DNA of 41,956 nucleotides. Origin: Singulisphaera sp. GP187. GTDB taxonomy: Bacteria > Planctomycetota > Planctomycetia > Gemmatales > Gemmataceae. Below the pieces are notes generated by a model. That model saw only the letters and a program-made list of their open reading frames with translations, did not search any database and had not been told where the DNA came from. Shown here in pieces: positions 23,961-32,493 of the stretch. Each line of letters starts with the position of its first letter. Position 1 is the stretch's first letter. A program made the translations under genes and the position numbers. Location of the stretch: positions 1 through 41,956 of the forward strand of contig CAMBMH010000015.1 of the NCBI GenBank assembly GCA_945868575.1, in the 5' to 3' direction.

Positions 23961-26520
23961 ACGAAAAATGGTTCTGAATCCACCCGCACGCCTTGATGAC
24001 CGGGACACGGATATCCTGGTTACCGGTGATCAATTGGCGCAAATCTCCCTTTTTGCCAAGGTCAAACGCAAACCCAAATTCGATGAAACTCCAGGGGCAA
24101 TCAAGCTTCGCTTCGTTCGCAAGGGAGAAATTCTGGTCCGACAGGGAGAAGCGGGATGGACCGCTATGTACCCACTTAAACCGGAAGACCTTGCGAATCT
24201 TGGTCCGGCACTGATCGCCGGGAACAAATCACAAGCTTTGCTGGTAAAAAACACTCTCGATGCTCGCGCCACAAGACCCTTGGAATCCGAGCCGGCGGTT
24301 GCTTTTCAAATTGCACTGCCCCGGCGACATAAACCCGGAAAACCAACCGGGATCATGGGGCTCTTCTCAAAGTGGTTTTCCGGGAGAAAAAGCGATTCCC
24401 CAGTCAATCGTCCAAAGCATATTCCGATAGACGCACCCCGTTACGCCGATCTGGAAACCAGGACCGCGATGATACTGGAAGGGGAACTATTTGGAGAAAT
24501 GAGCTGCAAAACCGGAGCGCCCCGATCCGGAACGATTGTCGCCGAGAAGGACGGGTTCCTTCTGGAAATGTTGCGCAGCGTACTTGATCTGATTGAAAGT
24601 GATCCGGGATTTCGTGAGGAATTTGACCAGATTTACAAAAACCGGATGCTCGAACATCAACTTCCCCGGATGCCCCTATTCTCCGAACTTAGCATCGACC
24701 AATTGAACCGAATCAAGGATCAAATTGAACTGGTTAGCTTCAAGATTGGCCAGGTTATTTTTCACGAGAATGACCGATCTGATGGCATATATATTATCCG
24801 CTCGGGCCTGGTGCAAGCAACGAAAAACCAGACCGATCTGATCGCCATTGAGGATATTACTGACTGGTCCAAGGCTATTGAGGCCTCGCGTTCCCTAGGC
24901 TTGCCGCCCATCGCTGAGGGGGAGGCAAATCCATTCCTGTGCCTTGGGCAGTCACTTTCCCAAATAATCGGGGACACCACCGATGCGTTGCACTTGACCG
25001 GTGATGCCAAACAGGATTGGGTCTACACTCTAAACGACTTTATCAAATCTCCATTTTCCGATACAAAAAACTATTCATTATTCGCTTTACCCGACAACCC
25101 GACACTTCGCGCTTTCCTTTCCACCTTGAACAAGGACCCCAAGCAGTGGTCCGATCTGGACAAAACCTCATTTGGAAGGCGTTTGGTTGAGACGATACTT
25201 CCCGGCACCATACGGCCAATCCATCAAAAATCTGGTTTGGGTTTTATCATCTCCTATTTAAGCAAAGGCGAAATTTTTGGAGAAATGGGGGTCCTTTCAG
25301 GACTTCCCCGTAGCGCCTCATGTATCGCTTATGTCCATGGCGATCCCGGGGAGTCCCATCAGGTTCGCGCCGCGAAATGGCGCAAGGATGAATCGCTGGT
25401 CCATTTGTTCCGAATTCCAAAAAATGTCTTTGAGGAAATTGTCGAGCAATCCCCTACCACATGTCTTAAAATCATCGAAGAGATAACCCTTCGGGCCAAA
25501 AATGACAAACTGGCCGAACCTCAATCGGGAGGCGCCACCACAAACGCACAATTTTCCGAACGGGCCAAAGCGCTTGGGCTTATGCAAGGCCAAAGCCTGA
25601 TGCTGATCGACCTCGACAAATGCACCCGTTGCGATGAATGCGTCAGGGCATGCGTTGACACCCACGAAGACGGAAAAAGTCGTCTTTTCCTGGATGGTCC
25701 AAGGTTTGGAAACCATTTGGTCCCGGCGGCATGTCGCTCCTGCATGGACCCGGTGTGCATGATCGGTTGCCCCGTCGGTTCGATTCATCGGGGCAACAAC
25801 CGGCAAATGGTTATCGAGGATTGGTGCATTGGCTGTGGTCTTTGCGCCAACAATTGCCCTTATGGATCGATCCAGATGCACGACCGGGGAATTCTCCCCG
25901 AAGGACTTGCCGGATGGCAATGGACAACCAAAGGACCCAAAAATCATCATGTCAATGGGAATATCCGTCCACCCCTTGTCAACGGATTGGAGTTCCATCA
26001 ATTGAAGGGCGCAGCCCCACCTTACATCCCCCACACTGGCCCCATCACATTTACCCATGAGTTTTCCGTCGATCGCGAGGAGTGGCAGGCCGCGTTACAG
26101 TTCCGGATCTCGCTCACCTGTCCCAATTCCCCTTCGCTTGTCAAAATAAATGGCAAACTAATAAATGACGATCCGAAATGGGGGTATAAACAGGGCCGGA
26201 GAGAATATGTCCTTAACAAGTCAGAGAATATTATCCGCCCCGGAAGGAACCGGATCGTGGCCACGATTGAGGCGACCGGCAAGGACCGCGAAACACTCTT
26301 TGAACTGAGAATCGATGGGGTCCACGAGGCGGAGCTCCCCGTAGGGGTACAAGCCGCCGAGGGCGAGGTCCTTGAGGTGAGCGAAAAACTGATCAAACAG
26401 GTCGCTGTAGTTTGCGATCTTTGCAGCAGTCAATGGGGACAAAAACCCGCCTGTGTAAACGCCTGCCCACACGATGCCGCCATCCGGATTGAGGCCCGAA
26501 GCGGGCTGCCCGGCACTTAA
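23950..26520 (+). CDS. Cyclic-nucleotide-binding four-cluster ferredoxin
   Basis: An 856-residue protein with no signal peptide, so cytoplasmic. Two CNB domains lie about 29-210 and 240-505. Each has the phosphate-binding cassette with its key FGE and Arg (FGEMSCKTGAPRS, Arg193; FGEMGVLSGLPRS, Arg454), but each is split by an insertion of 60-140 residues ahead of the cassette. A DmsB/NrfC-like ferredoxin follows: cluster I Cys558/561/564/568, II Cys595/598/603/607, III Cys626/629/632/636 and IV Cys822/825/835/839. Between clusters III and IV sits a beta-sandwich of about 110 residues (690-800). It probably passes electrons to or from the membrane b-type subunit, with cAMP or c-di-AMP-like control. 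The nucleotide and the control are inferred. Confidence 0.9.
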   Translation: MAPERKMVLNPPARLDDRDTDILVTGDQLAQISLFAKVKRKPKFDETPGAIKLRFVRKGEILVRQGEAGWTAMYPLKPEDLANLGPALIAGNKSQALLVKNTLDARATRPLESEPAVAFQIALPRRHKPGKPTGIMGLFSKWFSGRKSDSPVNRPKHIPIDAPRYADLETRTAMILEGELFGEMSCKTGAPRSGTIVAEKDGFLLEMLRSVLDLIESDPGFREEFDQIYKNRMLEHQLPRMPLFSELSIDQLNRIKDQIELVSFKIGQVIFHENDRSDGIYIIRSGLVQATKNQTDLIAIEDITDWSKAIEASRSLGLPPIAEGEANPFLCLGQSLSQIIGDTTDALHLTGDAKQDWVYTLNDFIKSPFSDTKNYSLFALPDNPTLRAFLSTLNKDPKQWSDLDKTSFGRRLVETILPGTIRPIHQKSGLGFIISYLSKGEIFGEMGVLSGLPRSASCIAYVHGDPGESHQVRAAKWRKDESLVHLFRIPKNVFEEIVEQSPTTCLKIIEEITLRAKNDKLAEPQSGGATTNAQFSERAKALGLMQGQSLMLIDLDKCTRCDECVRACVDTHEDGKSRLFLDGPRFGNHLVPAACRSCMDPVCMIGCPVGSIHRGNNRQMVIEDWCIGCGLCANNCPYGSIQMHDRGILPEGLAGWQWTTKGPKNHHVNGNIRPPLVNGLEFHQLKGAAPPYIPHTGPITFTHEFSVDREEWQAALQFRISLTCPNSPSLVKINGKLINDDPKWGYKQGRREYVLNKSENIIRPGRNRIVATIEATGKDRETLFELRIDGVHEAELPVGVQAAEGEVLEVSEKLIKQVAVVCDLCSSQWGQKPACVNACPHDAAIRIEARSGLPGT

Positions 26521-26656
26521 GACTCTGCTATTTAAGACATTAAATCTTATTCAAATCCGGTCTTGAGCTGTTGTCCCAAGGCGACAGGTGGTAGGATCAA
26601 CTTGTTGAAATCGCTCGGTTATCCCTCCTTAAGCCCCCCCTCCGGAGAACCGTGTC

Positions 26657-28219
26657 ATGGTCATTCGCAATCGTCGTGAACTCTTCAGCGACACCGCCAA
26701 AGGCATGCTTTTGGCTGGGCTTGGCCTTTCCGTAAGCCGCGATTTGGGGCTTGCTCCCGCCTGGGCTGCCGAGGAACCCGCCCGCCTTACTTTTGGTTCC
26801 ATGGAGCCGCTGGTTGAGTTTTTGGCCCAAACTCCACCCGACAAGATCATTTCCGCCTGTGTCGGCAAAATCCGTTCGGGCACCTCACTTCGCGAACTTG
26901 TTGCCGGTGCGGCCCTTGCCAATGCCCGGGCTTTTGGAGGGGAGGACTATGTTGGGTTTCATACCCTTATGGCCTTGGCCCCGGCCTGGTCCATGGCCAA
27001 CGAGGAAGGCAACCGCCCCGAATCCGCCCTACCAGTGTTGAAGGTCCTTTACCGCAACGCAAATCGCCTAAAAGAACGGGGACCAGGCCCCGATACGATG
27101 GGGCCCCTACCCCCTGTTCCCGTTTCCACGGACAATGCCGACTCCGCATCGGTCAGGGATGCCGCACGAGCAAAAAACCTGCAAAAAGCGGATCAGGTAT
27201 TTGCACCCTTTGCCAATCAGGGGCCGAACTTCGGTCTCGATGCCCTGATGGAAATGGTGGATGATGGAGCCGAGGTTCACCGCACTGTTATGGTGGCTAA
27301 ATCCCTGGAACTCTCGGGATTTGTCGGAACACCCAATGCCCACACCCTTCTTCGTCAATCCGTGCATTATTGCGTGAAAAACGAAGCCTCGGTTGGGTAT
27401 GTTCAGCAATCCCTGGAACTCCGCCAGGTGATCCCGACCCTTCTTGAACGCCATCATTTGTTGAACCCCTCAAAAGGGGGAAGGCGAATGGATGATGCTT
27501 GGATCTCAGGTTTTTCACGGACCGTGTTGGGTTCGAACCCGGCGGCAGCGGCGGAAGCCGTCGCCTTGGCCCTCGCTGAAGGGATCCATCCCGAGGACAT
27601 AGGCGAAGCCCTGGCTTTGGGATCGAACCACCTGGTTCTGCGGGACAAAGGTCGCCAGGGGCGAGCCATTCAACCCGGCAAACCAGAAGGGAGCGTCCAC
27701 GGCGATTCCACGGGGGTCCACTCGGGCGATTCGACCCATGCCTGGCGGGCAATCGCACGGTCGGGAAACACTCGTACCAGAAACAGCAGCCTGATCCTTG
27801 CGGGTTATCAACTCTCCCGCGATCGCTCCTATCAGGGAACAGAAATCCTCACGGCGAACCCGGTCCATTCAGGAGCCGTTGCCGAGGCCGCCAAAGCCTT
27901 CCCCCAGGAAAAACTCGCTAGTGAACTGGAGGTGACCATCCGGGCAAAAGATCAACCACGGGCCGCGGCCCTCGTCCAACGCATGGGCGAATTACACACA
28001 GATCCATCAATCGCCAAAAGCGTTCTACGCAAATTCGCCACCAGCGAAGATGGCGCCCTGCATGCGGAAAAATATTACCGGACTGCCTGTGATGATTTTG
28101 AAACCACGCGCAAAAGCCTTCGCTGGAGCCACCTTGCCGGTTTGGCTCGGGTGACCGCAAGCGCCTACGGATTCAAGGCGCCGGGCATTGAAGAGGCCTG
28201 CTCGATTTTAAAAGGCTAA
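26657..28219 (+). CDS. Tat-exported helical protein of unknown function
   Basis: A 520-residue protein beginning with a twin-arginine signal (NRRELFSDTAKG, Arg6-Arg7, then a hydrophobic stretch and an AWAAEE cleavage region near residue 40). The mature part is mostly alpha-helical with many Ala/Leu repeats and scattered His and Asp residues (HTLLRQSVHYC, and a run of HGDSTGVHSGDSTHAW near residues 350-365) that could bind a metal. No family is recognised with confidence; a metal- or haem-containing oxidoreductase would fit Tat export. It lies 136 bases after the cytochrome/ferredoxin operon on the same strand, so it may be its last member or a separate unit. GGAG lies about 10 bases before the ATG. 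Confidence 0.75.
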   Translation: MVIRNRRELFSDTAKGMLLAGLGLSVSRDLGLAPAWAAEEPARLTFGSMEPLVEFLAQTPPDKIISACVGKIRSGTSLRELVAGAALANARAFGGEDYVGFHTLMALAPAWSMANEEGNRPESALPVLKVLYRNANRLKERGPGPDTMGPLPPVPVSTDNADSASVRDAARAKNLQKADQVFAPFANQGPNFGLDALMEMVDDGAEVHRTVMVAKSLELSGFVGTPNAHTLLRQSVHYCVKNEASVGYVQQSLELRQVIPTLLERHHLLNPSKGGRRMDDAWISGFSRTVLGSNPAAAAEAVALALAEGIHPEDIGEALALGSNHLVLRDKGRQGRAIQPGKPEGSVHGDSTGVHSGDSTHAWRAIARSGNTRTRNSSLILAGYQLSRDRSYQGTEILTANPVHSGAVAEAAKAFPQEKLASELEVTIRAKDQPRAAALVQRMGELHTDPSIAKSVLRKFATSEDGALHAEKYYRTACDDFETTRKSLRWSHLAGLARVTASAYGFKAPGIEEACSILKG

Positions 28220-28249
28220 ACCGGGAAAAAAACCGACCGATGACACTCA

Positions 28250-28280
28250 CAATGGGGAAGGCAATTGACCTTCCCCATTG
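28250..28280. terminator. Hairpin between the Tat-protein gene and fumarase
   Basis: A 12-bp perfect stem (CAATGGGGAAGG with CCTTCCCCATTG) with a 7-base loop lies between the convergent stops at 28219 and 28365. It lacks a strong U-tract on either side, but the stem and place suit a bidirectional terminator. Confidence 0.6.
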
Positions 28281-28364
28281 TCATTAACCAGATCCGTTGA
28301 GAAACAGGCAATTCAGGCTGTTTGATCATCATCTGAACCTTTGGCCAGCCTGGGGGAATTCCCT

Positions 28365-29909
28365 TTAAATCAGGCCCGCCAAATTTTTGGACGATTGAGC
28401 CTCGACCTCCGCGTGAAGCGATCGGCCATGGCTGTCCATCGTGACCACTGCGGGGAAGTCCTTCACACGCAGTTCCCAGACCGCCTCGGGGCTTCCGAAC
28501 TCTTCCTTCATGTGGACACCATCGACCCCTTCCACGCAAAGGGCATAGATCTGGGCAGCCCCGCCGATCGCATGAAGGTAGACCCCGCCTAATTCCTTGC
28601 ACGCCGCAAGGGTCTTGGCTCCCATTCCGCCTTTACCAATCACCGCGCGGATATTGTAGCGTTTCATCACATCGGCCTGGTAAGGCTCTTCACGGATTGA
28701 GGTGGTTGGCCCAGCGGCCACAACGCGGTATTCGCCCGGCTTGCCGACCACGACCGGCCCACAGTGATAAAGAACGGAGTCCATCAGTGTGGGGATATCG
28801 CCACCCTGATGGAGAAATTTGTGGACGGCGTCACGCCCTGTGCAAACTTTGCCAGATAAAAGGACAATATCCCCGGCCTTGAGATTGCGAACGGTTGACT
28901 CGTCCAATGGGGTTTCAAGCCGAATAGCCTGGCGGTCGCCAAGATTCAATTGAACCCTTTCATTGGGAGACATCGGCTCAACAGGGTTGTCAAACTCACC
29001 GGGAACCTGGTATAGCCACTGGCAAACCGTTCCATCCGCATTAAGCAAAAAGCCGCGGCGCCGATAAGCCCAGCACATGTAGCTCACGCTGACGAAAAAC
29101 GACGCCGGCAAGCGATTGAGTTTCCCAACTTTGCAACAACCTACCGTGAGCTTTCCACCAAATCCCATTGGGCCAATCTGGAGTTGATTGGCTTCCTCAA
29201 GGATCCTTGCCTCCAAAATACCCAATTCTGTATCCGGATTGATGTCATCAACTTCACGAAGAAGCTGATGTTTTGCAAACTCATAGCCTGTGGCGCGGTC
29301 CCCACCAACACACACCCCAAGGAATCCGGGCCCACACCCTTTACCTTGGGCATTTTGAATGGCATCCAGAACACACCCCCGAACCCCTTCCAGATCCCTG
29401 TCGAATTTTTTGCCCTGAAGGGTCGCGGGAAGTGAATATTGCGAGCTCATGTTCTCGCAGCCGCCCCCTTTAAGGATAAGGCGGACATCAATTTGAGGAC
29501 TATGGTGCTGATGAAAGTGGAAAACCGGAGAGCCTGGCCCGAGGTTGTCGCCTGTATTTTTTCCATCCACCGAATCGACGGAATTCTGGCGAAGATACCC
29601 GAGATGAGTCGCCTCCGCCACAGCCAACTTGCACGCCTTCTCAAGCGCAATCTGGTCATAGCCCACGGGAACCGAGGCATAAAAAGTGATTGTGCCAGTG
29701 TCCTGGCAAATCGGAAGACTCCGCCGTTTTGCCAAGTCGATGTTGGTTTCGACCAATTCCAACGCTAGATCCGCACGGGACCCCGCCGTCTCCAGTCCAT
29801 GCTGAAAATGCAGCACCTGGTTGACATCCTGGGGCAAACAGGTTGATGTTCGCCGAATGAGTTCAAGGAGCGATTGCTTAAGGGTTCCCTGCTGGTTTTC
29901 ATGGCTCAT
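28365..29909 (-). CDS. fumA: Fumarate hydratase, class I (iron-sulfur)
   Basis: A 514-residue [4Fe-4S] fumarase that interconverts fumarate and malate in the TCA cycle. The N-terminal alpha domain has LPICQDTGT, KGCGPGFLGVC and VGCCKVG, which supply the three cluster cysteines. The C-terminal beta domain has LSGKVCTGRDAVHK, YHCGPVV, GPTTSIREEPYQ and IGKGGMG. Both domains are in one chain, as in FumA/FumB, and the length is near the usual 500-550. It is oxygen-sensitive in most species. GAGAG lies about 10 bases before the ATG. It follows the thioredoxin-like gene on the same strand, with a weak hairpin between. Confidence 0.93.
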   Translation of the reverse strand: MSHENQQGTLKQSLLELIRRTSTCLPQDVNQVLHFQHGLETAGSRADLALELVETNIDLAKRRSLPICQDTGTITFYASVPVGYDQIALEKACKLAVAEATHLGYLRQNSVDSVDGKNTGDNLGPGSPVFHFHQHHSPQIDVRLILKGGGCENMSSQYSLPATLQGKKFDRDLEGVRGCVLDAIQNAQGKGCGPGFLGVCVGGDRATGYEFAKHQLLREVDDINPDTELGILEARILEEANQLQIGPMGFGGKLTVGCCKVGKLNRLPASFFVSVSYMCWAYRRRGFLLNADGTVCQWLYQVPGEFDNPVEPMSPNERVQLNLGDRQAIRLETPLDESTVRNLKAGDIVLLSGKVCTGRDAVHKFLHQGGDIPTLMDSVLYHCGPVVVGKPGEYRVVAAGPTTSIREEPYQADVMKRYNIRAVIGKGGMGAKTLAACKELGGVYLHAIGGAAQIYALCVEGVDGVHMKEEFGSPEAVWELRVKDFPAVVTMDSHGRSLHAEVEAQSSKNLAGLI

Positions 29910-29958
29910 GGTTCAAGATCTCTCAAAAGAAACAAATGATCTATGAAATAGAAGAACT

Positions 29959-29991
29959 GCGGGTTTCTCCCCCAAAAAAGGACAAACCCGC
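29959..29991 (-). terminator. Weak hairpin between the thioredoxin-like gene and fumarase
   Basis: An 8-bp stem (GCGGGTTT with AAACCCGC) with a 17-base loop lies 35 bases after the stop of the upstream gene. No clear U-tract follows on the minus strand. Confidence 0.35.
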
Positions 29992-30025
29992 GGGAACCGA
30001 CCACCTTTGAAAATCAGGAACCGGC

Positions 30026-31741
30026 TTACTTCACTTCGGGCAGGTCCGCCTGAACGGCCTGAAGGATCTCATGGGTCTTGTCGTTCTGGATCAGGACAAC
30101 GAGCTTGAGATTTTTCAGATCGAGGGGCTTGAGGCCACCGGGGAAAGGACCGTTTTCTTTTTCAAAGCCATCAAGGTACCCCTTGAGTTTTTCGCGGAGC
30201 TTAGGGATCTCTACGGTAAAGGATTCCTCCCCTTCGGTCTTTTTCAGGGCGACACCCTCCACTCCACCCGGGAAATCCCGAACAATATGGTGATGGAGGC
30301 GCTGGCCATTGCTTCCGGGATAGCGGACCACTTCTTCAATCAGGACAGCCCGAAGCTTGAGATTTTCTGTGGATTTCAGGCCTTTATAGGTAACCCGGGC
30401 GCCAACCTTGGTCCCACTGGCTCCGGCATCGATCGCCAACTCCACGGGCGTCGTCGCGTCGACAAGGGAGGTGTTGATCAATTTGGTCGCCGCCTGGTAA
30501 CTTCTCTCGGCACCCTGGCGGCTTCCACCCATGCCAGGGCCCGTCTTGCCGTTCACCAAAATCGTCGGAGTTCCCTCGATATCCTTCTCGTAGTAGTTTT
30601 GACGCGCCTCGGCGGCCGCGTTCGTTAAAGCGTCGGGGCCAGGGATGTGCAAGTGATATTGGAGCAAAACCACGTCCTTTGGAGCATATGTTTTGAGCAT
30701 TCCATCAAACGCGACATCCGCCGCGACGCAAGGAGGACAAGTGGCACCCGTAAAGAGCTCGACCACCGCCACCCGGTTGGAACCGGCTTTGCGACCGGCA
30801 AATGAGGTCGGCTTGAATGGGATGTTTTCCTTTTCGAATTCTTCATCCAGTTTGGATTCCAGCTTTTCGAGACGACCCGCAATCTTGGTGGCCTCCTCGG
30901 TTTTGCCGGTTTTTTCCAAAGCGGTGCGCAATACCATCAAAAGTCCGGCTTCCTGCTGGGCCGGGGGATTGGCGCCCAAGTCCTTCAAAAGGCTTCCGAC
31001 AAGTTCTGCTGCCTTGTCCGCGCTATTTTTTTCCTTTGCCAATTCTCCTGAAATTTCACGAATGATCCTTGAGGAGAAGGCCCGACCAAACTCTTTTCCT
31101 GCCTGAACCGCAAGGTCCGCTACCTGGGCTGCCTTTTCCGGCTTTCCGGACCGAAGTGCCGCAAGCACAACCAGAGTCGCACCACGCATGGTCGCCGCAC
31201 GACCTGGAAGGTCCTTGATCATGGCGGATGCAATTTTTGCCTTGTCATCGACCGTTTCGGCCTTGCTGATGGCTTCCAACTTGTCGTTCCCCTCAGCGGG
31301 GCTTTCAAGCTTGACATCCTTCAAGTCCTTTTTGTCAGACTTCAGAATATAGGCCGGGAGAAGGTTACCCCGAAGGTCCATGTGGCCACCAGCACGGACA
31401 ACCTTTGAACCGGGAACAACAAAAACAAATCCCAGGGAGACCATGGGGGCAGAAAGTTTGAAACTAAGTTCGCCATCCTTGATGGTTGGGTCAACGACCT
31501 TCGAGTCCTTGAAAGGCTCAATGCCATGGGTCAGTGCCGTGATCTTCGGAGATTTTTCGTCGCCGGCGACCTCAATCAGGGCAAGGATACTGTCCTGTCC
31601 ACCACCCTGGGCGGGCAGTGTCCCCACAATGCGCCAAACCCCTGCCAGAGGCGTTTCCGCCGCGGAGAGGTTTCCAAAGGGATTGGCGACAAGCCCGATA
31701 AACAGGGCCAGAATTCCCGCAACTCCCACAAACCTGCTCAT
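30026..31741 (-). CDS. Exported multi-domain protein with thioredoxin-like CPPC domain
   Basis: A 571-residue exported protein. A signal peptide (about residues 1-29) comes first, then a beta domain (40-150) and a helical region rich in Lys/Glu/Ala (160-310). A thioredoxin-like domain has its active-site CPPC at Cys335-Cys338 (VELFTGATCPPC) and the cis-Pro segment GTPTILVNG. A C-terminal beta domain of the Omp28-like kind (VEEVVRYPG-type segment, HHHIVRDFPGG) closes the chain. It may handle disulfides or copper/haem-thiol chemistry outside the cell membrane, useful to a multihaem organism, but no partner is fixed. The start at 31741 has GGAGG 6 bases upstream and gives a proper signal peptide, unlike the in-frame start at 31795. 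Confidence 0.8.
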   Translation of the reverse strand: MSRFVGVAGILALFIGLVANPFGNLSAAETPLAGVWRIVGTLPAQGGGQDSILALIEVAGDEKSPKITALTHGIEPFKDSKVVDPTIKDGELSFKLSAPMVSLGFVFVVPGSKVVRAGGHMDLRGNLLPAYILKSDKKDLKDVKLESPAEGNDKLEAISKAETVDDKAKIASAMIKDLPGRAATMRGATLVVLAALRSGKPEKAAQVADLAVQAGKEFGRAFSSRIIREISGELAKEKNSADKAAELVGSLLKDLGANPPAQQEAGLLMVLRTALEKTGKTEEATKIAGRLEKLESKLDEEFEKENIPFKPTSFAGRKAGSNRVAVVELFTGATCPPCVAADVAFDGMLKTYAPKDVVLLQYHLHIPGPDALTNAAAEARQNYYEKDIEGTPTILVNGKTGPGMGGSRQGAERSYQAATKLINTSLVDATTPVELAIDAGASGTKVGARVTYKGLKSTENLKLRAVLIEEVVRYPGSNGQRLHHHIVRDFPGGVEGVALKKTEGEESFTVEIPKLREKLKGYLDGFEKENGPFPGGLKPLDLKNLKLVVLIQNDKTHEILQAVQADLPEVK

Positions 31742-31800
31742 GGCAAGCCTCCAACTTTCTGGACCACTTTTCGTGATCCGCTTTCTGTTAAACAAATATC

Positions 31801-32469
31801 CTACCGCTGGGGCCCAATTGGGCTATCCATCTCATCTTGTTCAGGCAAGGCGCTTCTTTGTTGGGAACGAATTGTCCCTCCGGCACAAAGGCCCGATTTG
31901 AGGGATTCGTTGAAATGCTTGCGGCAAAAAGGGATGTACCTCTCATTCCCTCCGATTTCCACCTGACTGCCCTCGCGTTCCACAAATCCATCCGCCGCCA
32001 CCCTTACGACCATGGTGGCCTTGTGCCCACAAAAACAGATCGTTTTTAGTTCCGTAATTGTGTCGGCCCAAGCCAGGAGTGCTGCACTCCCCGGAAAAAG
32101 TTCCCCCAAAAAATCCGTCCTCAAACCGTAACACATCACGGGAATATTCGCCTCATCCACCACCTGTGCCAATTGTTGCACCTGCTCCCTGGAGAGGAAC
32201 TGCGCTTCATCCACAAGGACACAATTGGGCACATTTCCCGAAATTGCCGTCCAAAAGTTGGTCCCTTGATCGTAGTGGATCGCACTGGAACTAATGCCGA
32301 TCCGGGAAGCGATCTTACCCTTTTCCCCGTGGATTTGGGCTACATCGTCCAAAAGTGCCGTGAAAAGCATGGGTTTCATGCCCCTTTCGACATAGTTATG
32401 TGCCGCCTGAAGCAGTGCGGTAGATTTCCCCGCGTTCATGGTGGAATAATAAAAATAGAGTTTGGCCAT
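31801..32469 (-). CDS. tdk: Thymidine kinase (type II)
   Basis: A 222-residue type II thymidine kinase of the nucleotide salvage pathway. The P-loop is MNAGKST (Gly14, Lys15, Ser16), the Walker B-like VLVDEAQF carries the catalytic Glu, and the zinc site shows CFCGHKA and PFCRKH with four ligands. The lasso loop before YIPFC is present. The C-terminal 30 residues are a hydrophilic tail not needed for the fold. It follows hemA by 24 bases on the same strand and precedes the thioredoxin-like gene by 59. Confidence 0.95.
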   Translation of the reverse strand: MAKLYFYYSTMNAGKSTALLQAAHNYVERGMKPMLFTALLDDVAQIHGEKGKIASRIGISSSAIHYDQGTNFWTAISGNVPNCVLVDEAQFLSREQVQQLAQVVDEANIPVMCYGLRTDFLGELFPGSAALLAWADTITELKTICFCGHKATMVVRVAADGFVEREGSQVEIGGNERYIPFCRKHFNESLKSGLCAGGTIRSQQRSALPEQDEMDSPIGPQR

Positions 32470-32493
32470 CAGTCAATTCCACATGGAATTTGT

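Noticed and set aside
7251-26530. A repeated CTCTGCTA word (near 7251, 11791, 14085 and 26523) as a shared regulatory site
   Set aside because: Only three of the four lie ahead of a plus-strand gene, spacing to the start varies widely and the flanks do not match; it could be a loose extended -10 element or chance.
28235-28249. Possible second terminator element beside the fumarase hairpin
   Set aside because: No stem can be formed; only the 28250-28280 palindrome is supported.
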